Origin: Chloroflexi bacterium OHK40
Lineage (GTDB): Bacteria > Chloroflexota > Chloroflexia > Chloroflexales > Chloroflexaceae
Length of the DNA: 64,000 nt
NCBI GenBank assembly: GCA_004367505.1
Contig: SFCB01000150.1
Coordinates: 1-64,000, forward strand
Reading direction: 5' to 3'
In this document: piece after piece, positions 1 to 12,732 of the stretch
How the letters are laid out: every line of letters starts with the position of its first letter
Numbering within the stretch: the first letter of the stretch is position 1
Translations under genes and position numbers: made by a program
The notes under the pieces: generated by a model
The model's database searches: none
What the model saw: only the letters and a program-made list of their open reading frames with translations
What the model was told of the DNA's origin: nothing

Positions 1-238
1 GGCGTCGGGCTTGGAGCCTGCGCCGCCAGCGCGAACTGGCCGGCGCCGCTTAGCGTACGTGCAAGACGTTACGTCACACCCTGCCGGGCATGGCAACTGC
101 AACATCGATCGTCCCCCCGCCCCTGGCTCCTCTCCCACAAGTGAGGAGAGAATGCGCATCGGGAAGCCTTCCGCCCCCCTCTCCCAGAATGGGTGGGGGC
201 CTGCCCCCGCGAAAGCGGGGGATGAGGGCCAGGACCTT
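1..238. other. Intergenic region, no gene seen
   Basis: No reading frame here has coding character or a ribosome binding site. It contains short GC-rich inverted repeats, for example CTCCTC and GAGGAG around 127-150, and a hairpin-repeat copy at 204-221 that is annotated separately. Confidence 0.5.
201..221 (+). repeat. Hairpin repeat (GCCTGCCCCCGC family), single copy
   Basis: A 7-bp perfect stem, CCCCCGC (204-210) and GCGGGGG (215-221), closes a GAAA tetraloop. The core with its GCCTG prefix recurs three times in the array at 12.73-13.05 kb and once inverted at 34979-34998. It looks like a dispersed REP-like intergenic element. Confidence 0.7.
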
Positions 239-295
239 GCAAGAGCCCTGCCCCGCAAAAACGGCTCTTGCATTTCTCGCAGCTTATGTTATAGT
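239..295 (+). promoter_or_regulatory. Promoter of the RRM gene with inverted repeat over the -35 box
   Basis: The -35 candidate is TTGCAT (268-273) and the -10 candidate is TATAGT (290-295), with a 16-bp spacer. A perfect 9-bp inverted repeat, GCAAGAGCC (239-247) and GGCTCTTGC (263-271) with a 15-nt loop, overlaps the -35 box, so it could be an operator or the terminator of an upstream gene. Transcription from here would give a 5' leader of about 230 nt before the RRM start, as is common for cold-inducible RNA-binding protein genes. Confidence 0.55.
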
Positions 296-533
296 ATCAG
301 CGTTTGCCAACGTCACATGCTGCGAGACCGGCATCAGAGACTCCCGTCAGTCCCCTGGTCCCTCGCCAGAACTTCTTCGCTCGAAGGGTAATGTACGTTG
401 TGTGGGCCGGAGCGAGACAGCCAGATTGATGCCTGGCTGCCGGCGGTACGGGATGTCTTGTTGAGCCTGGCGGTGGCAGCCTACTGGTGCCAACCGCCCA
501 ACCAACTGCGCAGGAGCGCAGAGGAGCTGTGTG

Positions 534-863
534 ATGCTGGTGAAGCTGTTTGTCGGAAATCTGCCCTGGAGTGTCAGCGACGATGATCTCGCCCGCGTTT
601 TTGCCCCCCACGGGGATGTGCAGAGCGCCCGTGTGATCACCGACCGTGACACCGGACGCTCGCGTGGGTTCGGTTTCGTCGAGATCGACGTCGACGACGT
701 CGCCGCCGTGATCCGCGCCACCGACGGCCAGGACCTGAATGGTCGCCCGCTGCGCGTCAACGAGTCCGAGGACCGCAACCGTGGTGGCAGTGGTGGCGGT
801 GGCCGTGGCTTTGGCGGCGGCGGCAATCGCGGCGGTGGCCGCGGCGGCTACGATCGCTACTAA
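534..863 (+). CDS. Glycine-rich RRM RNA-binding protein
   Basis: A 109-residue single-RRM protein of the type found in cyanobacteria and Chloroflexota, predicted to bind single-stranded RNA in the cytoplasm, often as a cold-shock or RNA-chaperone protein. RNP2 (LFVGNL) is near residue 5 and RNP1 (RGFGFVEI) near residue 43. The last 30 residues are a Gly/Arg-rich tail of RGG type that ends in YDRY. GAGGAG at 521-526 lies 7 nt before this ATG; a GTG three bases upstream is also in frame but is spaced too close. A DEAD-box helicase follows on the same strand, which suits a shared role in RNA remodelling. The exact RNA targets cannot be inferred. Confidence 0.93.
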   Translation: MLVKLFVGNLPWSVSDDDLARVFAPHGDVQSARVITDRDTGRSRGFGFVEIDVDDVAAVIRATDGQDLNGRPLRVNESEDRNRGGSGGGGRGFGGGGNRGGGRGGYDRY

Positions 864-911
864 ACTACCCGGCCGGGCCCACGCCCGACCTGTGATCCGC
901 TGACCCGATGA

Positions 912-938
912 CGGGGGGCACACCGCCCCCCGTTCTCA
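912..938 (+). terminator. Hairpin terminator after the RRM gene
   Basis: CGGGGGGC (912-919) and GCCCCCCG (925-932) form an 8-bp GC stem with a 5-nt loop. A T-rich stretch follows. It lies about 50 bp after the RRM stop codon. Confidence 0.7.
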
Positions 939-1044
939 TTTGCCGAGGAAGTAGCCAGCACCCCCCGTCGGTGTGGCGACGACCGGCCCCCTCGGGCCAC
1001 CCCCGTCCTCTGGCTACACCGAGAGCTGACTACAAAGGAACGCC

Positions 1045-2418
<1,374 letters not shown>

Positions 2419-2459
2419 TGGTACCGTCGCGCGGCGTCTGATCTCAGTCTGTGGTTGGT

Positions 2460-2488
2460 TTGACGGCCCCCAGGCGCGCTGGTATACT
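2460..2488 (+). promoter_or_regulatory. Sigma70-type promoter of the ileS T-box transcript
   Basis: The -35 box TTGACG (2460-2465) and the -10 box TATACT (2483-2488) are separated by exactly 17 bp, so transcription should begin near 2495. It lies directly upstream of the T-box leader. Confidence 0.8.
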
Positions 2489-2494
2489 GGCGGT

Positions 2495-2883
2495 AATGGC
2501 GACGACGGGGACGAGTAGCTGCGTAGCTTCACCCACAGCGAGCCCGGGGCGGTGCGAGCCGGGCGGCCGAAGGCGCAGCGAAGATCACCCCTGAGCCGGC
2601 AGGTGAACGCGATCACATTGGGGGCGAACGCGAACGGCGCGAAATTCGTAGCCTCGTGGTTCGATCGTACGTAACCGGGCCCGGAGTTGTCCTCCGTTAC
2701 ACGGGACAGGGCGTTGCTTGACGCTCGCCGAGCGCGACAGCGCTGCGGTTGGTGGGTGTGCGAGGCCAGCAGGCTCAGCCCCCCAGCTCTCAGCTCTTGT
2801 CGAACCGGGGTGGTACCGCGGGGCAATCTTCGCCTCGTCCCCTTGAGATGGCTTACAGGCCGTCTGTAGGGGGCGGGGTTTTT
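2495..2883 (+). promoter_or_regulatory. T-box leader (tRNA-Ile-sensing) of ileS
   Basis: The conserved T-box sequence GGGGTGGTACCGCGG lies at 2807-2821. The transcript start region contains GACGAGTAG as in Stem I, and the distal part carries AGCGAGCC and GGTGCGAGCC. ATC, an isoleucine specifier codon, occurs at 2584-2586 and 2612-2614; the second lies in a GGTGAACGCGATCAC context and is favoured. A terminator follows: CCTCGTCCCC (2833-2842) pairs with GGGGGCGGGG (2869-2878) with two G-U pairs and an inner stem, then a T5 run (2879-2883). Uncharged tRNA-Ile should stabilise the antiterminator and allow transcription into ileS. Confidence 0.93.
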
Positions 2884-2931
2884 GTTGTTGGCCCGATTGT
2901 CCGGCATTGCGCCGATACGCAGGAGGTGCGC

Positions 2932-6213
<3,282 letters not shown>

Positions 6214-6280
6214 TGTTCCGCCGCCCGAAGCTCGTGGCCGAACCCCGTGGGAGCGGGGCGATGGGGAGGGGGCCGGAGCC

Positions 6281-7051
6281 GTGGCCGACGAACTGGAGCG
6301 ACTGGCCGCCGGGGCACCGCCCTGGCGGCACCACCTGGTCGGGCGGGCCCGCTGCGCGTGGGGCGATGGCGTGCTGCGCCTCGTAACCGAGGATGCCGAA
6401 GCGCGCGCCTACAGCGACGCACAGGTGGACGACTTCCAGCCCGGCGGCCACGCGCTACTGCGGCGCCCGCCCCTTCGACTCGTCGTGCGCGCGCGCTTCT
6501 CGCACCCGGAAGGCGTGCTACGGGGCACCGCCGGCTTCGGGCTCTGGAACTATCCCTTTCCCCCCCATCCCGGCATGCCCCGGGCGATCTGGTTCTTCTA
6601 CGGCTCGCCCCCTCACGCCATGCCTCTGGCCATGGGCGTGCCGGGCCACGGGTGGAAGGCTGCGGTCGTCGATACGGGCCGGCCGTCGGCGCTGGCCCTG
6701 CTGCCGCTGGCGCCGCTGATTGTGCCGCTGCTGTGGAGCCCGGCGCTCTACCGGGGGCTCTACCCGCCCATCCAACGGGCCGTTGGCGTGGCCGAGGCCC
6801 TGGTGCGGGCGCCCATGGAGGCCTGGCACGACTATACGATCGAATGGGGCGAACGGCGCAGCCGCCTGCTGGTGGATGGCCGCGTGGTGCTGGATGAGGC
6901 GCCCTCGCCCCGTGGCCCGCTCTGCGTCGTAGCCTGGATCGATAACCAGTACCTCGTGCTCACACCGCAGGGGCGCGTGCGGTGGGGGCTCCTCGACGCG
7001 CCCGGACAGCAGTGGCTCGACATCGCCGGGCTAGCGCTTGAGCCCATGTGA
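6281..7051 (+). CDS. Conserved hypothetical protein, beta-rich
   Basis: A 256-residue protein that I cannot assign to a named family. It has no signal peptide. A central hydrophobic stretch around residues 130-155 (LALLPLAPLIVPLLW) could be a single membrane segment or a buried helix. Around it are patterns seen in concanavalin-like jelly-roll domains: RLVVRARFSHP, GFGLWNYPF, HDYTIEWGERRSRLLVDG and VVAWIDNQY. A lectin or glycoside hydrolase-16-like fold is therefore a guess only. The GTG start follows a purine-rich GGGGAGGGGG stretch. It lies 67 bp behind ileS and may be cotranscribed. Confidence 0.7.
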   Translation: MADELERLAAGAPPWRHHLVGRARCAWGDGVLRLVTEDAEARAYSDAQVDDFQPGGHALLRRPPLRLVVRARFSHPEGVLRGTAGFGLWNYPFPPHPGMPRAIWFFYGSPPHAMPLAMGVPGHGWKAAVVDTGRPSALALLPLAPLIVPLLWSPALYRGLYPPIQRAVGVAEALVRAPMEAWHDYTIEWGERRSRLLVDGRVVLDEAPSPRGPLCVVAWIDNQYLVLTPQGRVRWGLLDAPGQQWLDIAGLALEPM

Positions 7052-7055
7052 GCTG

Positions 7056-7112
7056 CACAATTGTGACAAAAATTTCATTTACTTGACATGCTTGATAACT
7101 TCCCGTTAATAT
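7056..7112 (+). promoter_or_regulatory. Promoter of the subtilase gene with upstream palindrome
   Basis: TTGACA (7083-7088) and TAATAT (7107-7112) are separated by 18 bp. The perfect 10-bp palindrome CACAATTGTG at 7056-7065 lies 17 bp upstream of the -35 box in an AT-rich patch, unusual for this genome, and could bind a regulator. The leader to the start codon is about 165 nt. Confidence 0.65.
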
Positions 7113-7180
7113 CTAGTTATCCCACGTGCCCCTATGCCCCTGGAACCCTGCGTCACCAAAGCAGGCTGAGCATGTTGACA

Positions 7181-7194
7181 GGTCACAGGTGACC
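7181..7194. promoter_or_regulatory. Palindrome in the subtilase 5' leader
   Basis: GGTCAC (7181-7186) and GTGACC (7189-7194) form a perfect inverted repeat with a 2-bp centre, about 60 bp downstream of the predicted transcription start. It could be a repressor site; no regulator can be named. Confidence 0.35.
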
Positions 7195-7284
7195 ACCCGC
7201 CCTGTTGCGTGGTCCCCCCCGCCGACCCGACCGGCGCGGGTAGCACCATAGCGTTCCGTGCAATTCACATTGAAGGAGGAACGG

Positions 7285-10200
7285 ATGGGACTCGGAAGAC
7301 GGGGGCTTGCTTCGGTGTGCCTGATTGCGCTGGCGGGTATTGTGCTTGCCCTGGCGCCGGCCTCGCAGGCGCAGGAGGGTGGGCTGCGCAACGCACCCCA
7401 GGGACTTGCCAGCCAGGTGCTGCCGGAGGCGTTGGAGGCCAGCGCCAAACTTGACGCAAGCCTGGTCGACGTGACGGGGCGTGTATCGGTAGTGGTGCGC
7501 CTCACCCAGGGTCCCGCCGGGCGAGCGGCGCATCAGCGCGCCCAGCGCCGGGTGGTGAACCAGCAGCAAGACGAGGTGATCGCCGCCGTGAAGGCGATCG
7601 ACCCCAGCGCCGTTGTCACCGGGCGCACCCGGATGGTGCTCAATGCGGTGATGTTCGAGGTTGATGCAGCGGCGCTCGACCGGCTTGCCGCCGACCAGCG
7701 GGTGCAGGCAATCGAGCGTGTGGTCAATTTCGAGCTCGACCTGTCCGAGACGCTCCCCTACATCGGCGCGACACCAGCAGTGCAGGACCAGGGCTTCCGG
7801 GGCAAGGGTGTGAAGGTCGCCGTGCTCGACAGTGGCATCGACTACACGCACGCCGCCTTCGGGGGCCCCGGCACCGTGGCAGGCTATGAGGCGGCCTATG
7901 GCACCAGCACCAGCGACCCGCGCAACACGACCCGCGATGGCCTCTTCCCCACGACGCGGGTAGTCGAGGGCTATGACTTTGTGGGCGAGATCTGGCCGCT
8001 CGGCCCCAACGGCTTCGCCGACGCAGACCTGCGGCCCGACCCCGACCCGATCGACCTTGAGGGCCACGGCACGCACGTCGCCGATATCATCGGTGGCGCC
8101 CTGGGTGTTGCTCCCGAGGTCGACCTGTATGCGGTCAAAGTTTGCTCGGCTGTCTCCTCCTCGTGCAGCGGCACCGCCATCCTGCAGGGGATCGAGTTTT
8201 CGGTAGACCCGAACGGCGACGGCGATACCAGCGACCACCTGGATATTATCAACATGTCGCTGGGTGCTCCGTATGGGCTGAACTACGCCGACTCGCTCTC
8301 AATCGCGGTGGACAACGCCACCGCCCTCGGCACGCTCACCGTGGCATCGGCGGGCAACAGCGCCGACAAGCCCTACATCGTCGGCACACCCTCGGCGGCC
8401 CGCACCGCCCTCTCCGTCGCCCAGACAACCGTTCCACGGGACAAGGTCTTCCCAATCGCGGCGGGTACCTTCAGCACCTTCGGCGTGGCCCAGCCCTGGG
8501 CCCCCGAGCCGAGCGGGCTGATCAGCGGGCAGCTGGTCTATGGCGCATCGCTCGGTAATGCGCTCGGCTGTACTCCCTACCCTGCCGGGTCACTGACTGG
8601 CAGCGTCCTGCTGGTCGATCGCGGCAGCTGTGCCGTGAGCATCAAGGGCAGCAATGGCGCGGCGGCCGGCGCCGTGGCGGTGATCGTCGCCGACAATACA
8701 GCCGGGGCGGTTCCGCCCTCCTTCGGCTTCGGTGGTGGTACCCCCACCGTGCCGACGCTCTCGATCACCCAGGCGGCGGGCCTGAGCCTGCGCGGCCAGG
8801 CCGGGCAGACGGCCACGGTGGACGGTACGAACGCGCAGAGCGTGCTCGGCAGTGTGGTCGGCACGTCGTCACGCGGGCCAACCCTCGGCCAGATGTTCTA
8901 CGGCAACTCGCTGATGTACGGCCAGATCATCAAGCCGGAGATCGGCGCGCCCGGCGCCTCGATCTCGGCGGTGGCCGGCTCCGGCACCGGCGTTGAGCCC
9001 TTTGGCGGCACCTCGGGCGCGGCCCCGGTGGTTGCTGGCGCGGCAGCGCTCCTGCACAACGCTACCAACCAGCGACTCTCGCCGCTGGAGCTCAAGGCGC
9101 GCCTGATGAACACCGGCGAAACGAACATCCTCAACGGTCCAGCCGCCTTTGGAATCGGGCTCGCGCCGATCACCCGCATCGGTGGCGGTGAAGTTCGGGT
9201 AGACCGGGCACTCGCCTCGCAGATCTCGGTCTGGGAGAGTGTGAGCCGGGGCGGGGCGATCTCGTTCGGCTTCGTAGACGCCTCCAAGGACAAAACAACG
9301 CTTACCAGGCGCCTGGTAGTGCGGAACTACAGCCACAAGCGCATCACGCTCACGATCTCGAACAGTTTCCGCTTCGGCGACGATGCGGCCAACGGCGCCG
9401 TAAGCGCCCGGATACCCGGCAGCGTCGTCGTTCCCGCCCACGGCCAGCGTACGGTCGTGGTGCGGCTGACCATCGATGGCGCCAAGCTGCGCCAGTGGGC
9501 GATGAACTCGGGCTCCCAGGGCGCCAACCCCGACCTGCTGACGACCTTCGAGTACGATGGGTACATCCGCTTTAGCGACGCCAGTGGCAACAGCGCCAAT
9601 GTGGTAAACGTGCCCTGGCAGGTGCTACCCCGGCTCTCCGGCGATGTGCGCGGCCCTGAGAGCGTGAGCGTCCGTGGGTCGCCCGACTATACTAACAACG
9701 GCGTCGGCCCCGCGTATATCAACACCTACTCGCTCCTCGGCACCAGCCCGGCTCAGCCCACGCCAGGCGCCGGCAGCGAGTCGAGCCTGCTCGACCTGAA
9801 GGCGGTGGGCTATGCTACCTACAACGCCACCGGTCTCTGCCCGGCACCCGCCGGCGGTGTAAGCAACTACCTGATCGAGTTCGCGATCAATACCCACGCC
9901 CGCCAGACCCACGGCTTCACGCCAGGGCAGATCGGGGTTGAACTCGACACGAACCGGGACGGCGCGGTGGACTTCATCGTGATCAACCGCGACTTCTCAT
10001 TCAACAACATCACCGACGGCCGTACAGTTTCCTGGGTGATCAACGCCCGTACGGGCGGCGCGACCGCCTTCTTCTTCGCCGAGCACCAGTTCGAGAGCGC
10101 GAACTGGATCCTGCGCGCCTGCGCCAGCCAGTTCACCGACGCGACCCGGCCCGGCGGCGCGCTGCTCGCCCCCGAGATCGGCCAGCCAGTTGATGCTACC

Positions 10201-10464
10201 GTCTTTAGCTTCGACTTCTACAATGGCAGCGATGCCGGCGACGAGATCACCGGGATCACCTTCGCCCCGGGTGGCGAGCGCTACATCGGCCTGATTGACG
10301 ACATCCCGCCCGGTGGCAAGGCTCCGCTCACGATTATTGACACGGGCTCCACGACCAACCCCACCGAGACGGGGCTCATCCTCTACCTCACCGGCGCCCG
10401 CGCCGGTGGGGTGAGCAGCGGCGCGCCCGACGGCCGCGAGAGCCTGATCGTGACGGTACGCTAG
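7285..10464 (+). CDS. Secreted subtilisin-like serine protease (S8) with PA domain
   Basis: A 1059-residue exported protease. A Sec signal peptide (residues 1-30) ends near ASQAQ. An inhibitor-I9-like propeptide (about 50-130) precedes the S8 domain. The catalytic triad is visible: Asp182 in VAVLDSGID, His261 in EGHGTHVAD and Ser577 in GGTSGAAPV. A protease-associated (PA) insert occupies about 400-510. The C-terminal 450 residues form fibronectin-like beta domains, probably for substrate or surface binding. The start is the ATG 5 nt after AAGGAGG (7273-7279), which gives a clean signal peptide. It is probably monocistronic, with its own promoter and a strong terminator. It resembles lactocepin/vpr-type extracellular proteases that supply peptides. 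Confidence 0.95.
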   Translation: MGLGRRGLASVCLIALAGIVLALAPASQAQEGGLRNAPQGLASQVLPEALEASAKLDASLVDVTGRVSVVVRLTQGPAGRAAHQRAQRRVVNQQQDEVIAAVKAIDPSAVVTGRTRMVLNAVMFEVDAAALDRLAADQRVQAIERVVNFELDLSETLPYIGATPAVQDQGFRGKGVKVAVLDSGIDYTHAAFGGPGTVAGYEAAYGTSTSDPRNTTRDGLFPTTRVVEGYDFVGEIWPLGPNGFADADLRPDPDPIDLEGHGTHVADIIGGALGVAPEVDLYAVKVCSAVSSSCSGTAILQGIEFSVDPNGDGDTSDHLDIINMSLGAPYGLNYADSLSIAVDNATALGTLTVASAGNSADKPYIVGTPSAARTALSVAQTTVPRDKVFPIAAGTFSTFGVAQPWAPEPSGLISGQLVYGASLGNALGCTPYPAGSLTGSVLLVDRGSCAVSIKGSNGAAAGAVAVIVADNTAGAVPPSFGFGGGTPTVPTLSITQAAGLSLRGQAGQTATVDGTNAQSVLGSVVGTSSRGPTLGQMFYGNSLMYGQIIKPEIGAPGASISAVAGSGTGVEPFGGTSGAAPVVAGAAALLHNATNQRLSPLELKARLMNTGETNILNGPAAFGIGLAPITRIGGGEVRVDRALASQISVWESVSRGGAISFGFVDASKDKTTLTRRLVVRNYSHKRITLTISNSFRFGDDAANGAVSARIPGSVVVPAHGQRTVVVRLTIDGAKLRQWAMNSGSQGANPDLLTTFEYDGYIRFSDASGNSANVVNVPWQVLPRLSGDVRGPESVSVRGSPDYTNNGVGPAYINTYSLLGTSPAQPTPGAGSESSLLDLKAVGYATYNATGLCPAPAGGVSNYLIEFAINTHARQTHGFTPGQIGVELDTNRDGAVDFIVINRDFSFNNITDGRTVSWVINARTGGATAFFFAEHQFESANWILRACASQFTDATRPGGALLAPEIGQPVDATVFSFDFYNGSDAGDEITGITFAPGGERYIGLIDDIPPGGKAPLTIIDTGSTTNPTETGLILYLTGARAGGVSSGAPDGRESLIVTVR

Positions 10465-10495
10465 CCGGTGTAGCCGGCCTTGTCCGCGTGCGTGA

Positions 10496-10526
10496 GCGAC
10501 GCCCCGGCCTCTGGCCGGGGCGTCGC
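10496..10526 (+). terminator. Strong hairpin terminator after the subtilase gene
   Basis: A perfect 14-bp stem, GCGACGCCCCGGCC (10496-10509) with its complement at 10513-10526, closes a TCT loop. There is no long T run. Confidence 0.75.
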
Positions 10527-10604
10527 CCTGTGCTCCGGGGAACGATTCGGCGTGCGTCGCCGTTACAAGGGTACACCAACAGCTCTTATGAACGAGGGAG
10601 TGTG

Positions 10605-11165
10605 ATGCGCAGCTTGATGATCGCGGCGCTCCTGGGCGCCCTCGCGGCGTGTGGCGTTCCCGACACAGCGAGCCGCCCCGCGTCCCCACCCGAACCCCGT
10701 CGCCCGGAGCGAGCCGCCCCCGCGCCTTCCGCCACCGAGCAGCCCATGGCCGCGCCAGAGGTGGCGAGCGCAACGCCCGCAGTTGCGCCAGCCGTGGGCG
10801 CGAGCCAGCCGACGGCGCCGGCAAGGCCTACGCTCGCACCCCCGCCGCTTGCCGACCTGGCGCTGACTGCTCCGGCCCAATATCCACCACCGGCCCTGCC
10901 CCACGATGGTCTCGCGCAGCTGCCGACCGGGCTGTTCGAGCGGCTACGGGATCACCTGGCGGCACGGACCGGGGGCGATCCCGGGGCGATCAGCCTCGTG
11001 GGCGCCGAGGCGACGATCTGGAGCGACGGCGCACTGGGCTGCCCGCAGCCCGGCGTCTTCTACACCCAGGAGCCCGTTGAAGGCTACCAGGTTGTGCTGG
11101 AGCTCGCCGGGCAGCGCTACGACTACCGGGTGGCCCGGAGCGGTGCCTTCAGCCTGTGCGCCTAG
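10605..11165 (+). CDS. Small lipoprotein with conserved GCPQPG domain
   Basis: A 186-residue predicted lipoprotein. Residues 1-16 form a signal sequence ending in lipobox LAAC. A Pro/Ala-rich linker (about 20-95) resembles a wall-spanning spacer. The C-terminal folded part (about 100-186) contains EATIWSDGALGCPQPG, YTQEPVEGYQVVLE and a final Cys. The pattern W-x-DGxLGCPQPG followed by a GYxVxLE strand and a tyrosine-rich strand is recognisable as a small domain of unknown function in secreted bacterial proteins. The start is the ATG after GAGGGAG. It lies downstream of the subtilase but beyond its terminator. It may be a small beta-domain that binds a protein or inhibitor partner, but no function is proposed. 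Confidence 0.8.
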   Translation: MRSLMIAALLGALAACGVPDTASRPASPPEPRRPERAAPAPSATEQPMAAPEVASATPAVAPAVGASQPTAPARPTLAPPPLADLALTAPAQYPPPALPHDGLAQLPTGLFERLRDHLAARTGGDPGAISLVGAEATIWSDGALGCPQPGVFYTQEPVEGYQVVLELAGQRYDYRVARSGAFSLCA

Positions 11166-11264
11166 CGTAATGGTTGTGCCATCAGCGCCGAGATAGGCCG
11201 ACACCGGCCCGTGGTGCGCGTAGCCCCCGGCGGCATCGCGGTGCGCGGGAGTCCCGCACGCCCG

Positions 11265-11312
11265 GCGGCTGAAGCCGAGGGCTAGAACCCTGCGAAGCCG
11301 GCCTGCGCGGGC
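11265..11312 (+). repeat. Intergenic repeat (GCGGCTGAAGCCG family), copy 1
   Basis: This GC-rich segment contains GGCTGAAGCC and GCGAAGCCGGCCTGCGCGGGCT. The second part is shared with 20861-20882, with one mismatch. Comparable REP-like elements are widespread between genes in Chloroflexota. No gene lies in 11166-11371. Confidence 0.5.
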
Positions 11313-11371
11313 TTGATCCGGCCCCGCCGGTGGCTTGTGGTGTGGCTCACCGAGGGCAGCGCAGCGCGCGG

Positions 11372-12391
11372 TTACCAGGTGACGCTCATCATCGAGCAGT
11401 TGAGGCCCGAGCCGATCCCGAGTAGGCCGACGTGGTCGCCACCCTTCAGGCGGCCCGCCTCAGCGGCCTGGGCGAGGCTGATCGGCAGGGCGGCGGGCCC
11501 GATGTTGCCGAGCACCGGGAAGTTCAGGTAGAGCTTGGCGGGCGTCACGCCGATCGCCTCGGCCACAGCAGCCATGTGCCGGGCACCCACCTGGTGCGGC
11601 GCATAGAGCGCGATCTGATCGTCGCTCCAGTTGGGCAGTTGCTCCTGAGCCAGCGCCCACGTCTCAGTCGCCAGCTTGACGCCGGCCACCAGCAGCGCAC
11701 TTGCGTCGGTGCGCATATAGTCGGGCATGCCCACACAGAGATCGTTGTGCTCGGTGGCGGCCAATGAGACCACCCCGTTCAGACGATGGCCGCTGCGGGC
11801 CACGCGGGTGTGGGCCAGCAGCATCGCGGCGCCACCGGAGCCCAGGGTGAGGGTGGCGAAGTTATCGCGAAACTCCTGCATCGTCGTCTCCGGGCGCTGC
11901 AGACGGCGCACCGTCGCCATCACGGCATCCTGGGAGCCCTCGCCATCGACGATCAGAGCATACTCGATCTCACCGGCCTCGATCATCAGAGCGGCAATAT
12001 ACATGCCGTTGAGGAAGCCGAGGCATGCATTGCGCACATCGTAGTTGATCGCGCGCGGGCTGAGCCCCAGGTTGCGATGCACGAAGCAGGCCGTGGAGGG
12101 CTCCAGGTAGTCCTGGCAGACAGAGGTATTGATGACGATGCCCACCCGCTGCGGATCGACTTCGGCGGCGGCGAGGGCCTTGCGGGCTGCGGAGGTTGCG
12201 ATTGCGCTCGGCAGGGTGCCGCTGTCCCAGAAGCGCCGCTCGCGGATACCCGAGAGCTGTTCCAGGCGCCCCCTGGGTACCCCGAGGCGCTGCATGGTCT
12301 CACCGATCTGGTCCTCCAGCCAGTCCGAGCTGATCCGGTGAGGGGCCAGCTCATAGCCTAGCGCCTCGATCGCCACATTCTGAAAGCGCAC
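11372..12391 (-). CDS. OleA/FabH-like thiolase (acyl-CoA head-to-head condensation)
   Basis: A 339-residue thiolase-superfamily enzyme. The active-site set is complete: Cys123 in NACLGF, His266 in APHQVG and Asn296 in LGNIGPA. Glu97 in YLEPST lies exactly 26 residues before the Cys, and the His-Asn spacing is 30; both match OleA (Glu117, Cys143, His285, Asn315 in the Xanthomonas enzyme). GIRERRFWDSGTLPS is also typical of OleA. OleA condenses two acyl-CoAs to a beta-keto acid for long-chain olefin synthesis, known from Chloroflexus and Roseiflexus. No oleB, oleC or oleD lies nearby. The chosen GTG start (MRFQNV) follows GGAGG and matches OleA N-termini; a longer frame begins 48 bp upstream. 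A FabH-type role is the alternative. Confidence 0.85.
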   Translation of the reverse strand: MRFQNVAIEALGYELAPHRISSDWLEDQIGETMQRLGVPRGRLEQLSGIRERRFWDSGTLPSAIATSAARKALAAAEVDPQRVGIVINTSVCQDYLEPSTACFVHRNLGLSPRAINYDVRNACLGFLNGMYIAALMIEAGEIEYALIVDGEGSQDAVMATVRRLQRPETTMQEFRDNFATLTLGSGGAAMLLAHTRVARSGHRLNGVVSLAATEHNDLCVGMPDYMRTDASALLVAGVKLATETWALAQEQLPNWSDDQIALYAPHQVGARHMAAVAEAIGVTPAKLYLNFPVLGNIGPAALPISLAQAAEAGRLKGGDHVGLLGIGSGLNCSMMSVTW

Positions 12392-12732
12392 GCTCAACCT
12401 CCAGCACTGCAATTGCGAATCCTCAGCGTACTGTACCACAATTTCGCCTGCGGGCCCGGATGCCTATGCCCGCGGCGACCGCACCTTTAGGGGAGCGTAG
12501 GGGACAGGGGACTGGGGAGCTTACTGGGGGATGTACGGGTGGCGCCGTGTGCCCCGGGCTGGGGCGGACGCACGGCTGGTGGAAGGCAACCGCCGCGCCC
12601 CATCATGTCGCGCCGCATGGCTCAGCGGAAGGGTCGCGAGGGCCGTGAGCGAACCGCAGCGTCTTCCAGAGCGTTGGAACGCCTACAAAGCCACGCATGC
12701 ATCCCCCGGTACGGGGGGCCTGCACCGCGTAC
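12392..12732. other. Intergenic region, no gene seen
   Basis: No credible gene. It contains a GGGGACAGGGGACTGGGG stretch (about 12493-12510) that resembles GGGGACAGGGGACAGG near 28795, and it leads into the repeat array. Open frames here encode only repeat-derived, low-complexity peptides. Confidence 0.5.
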
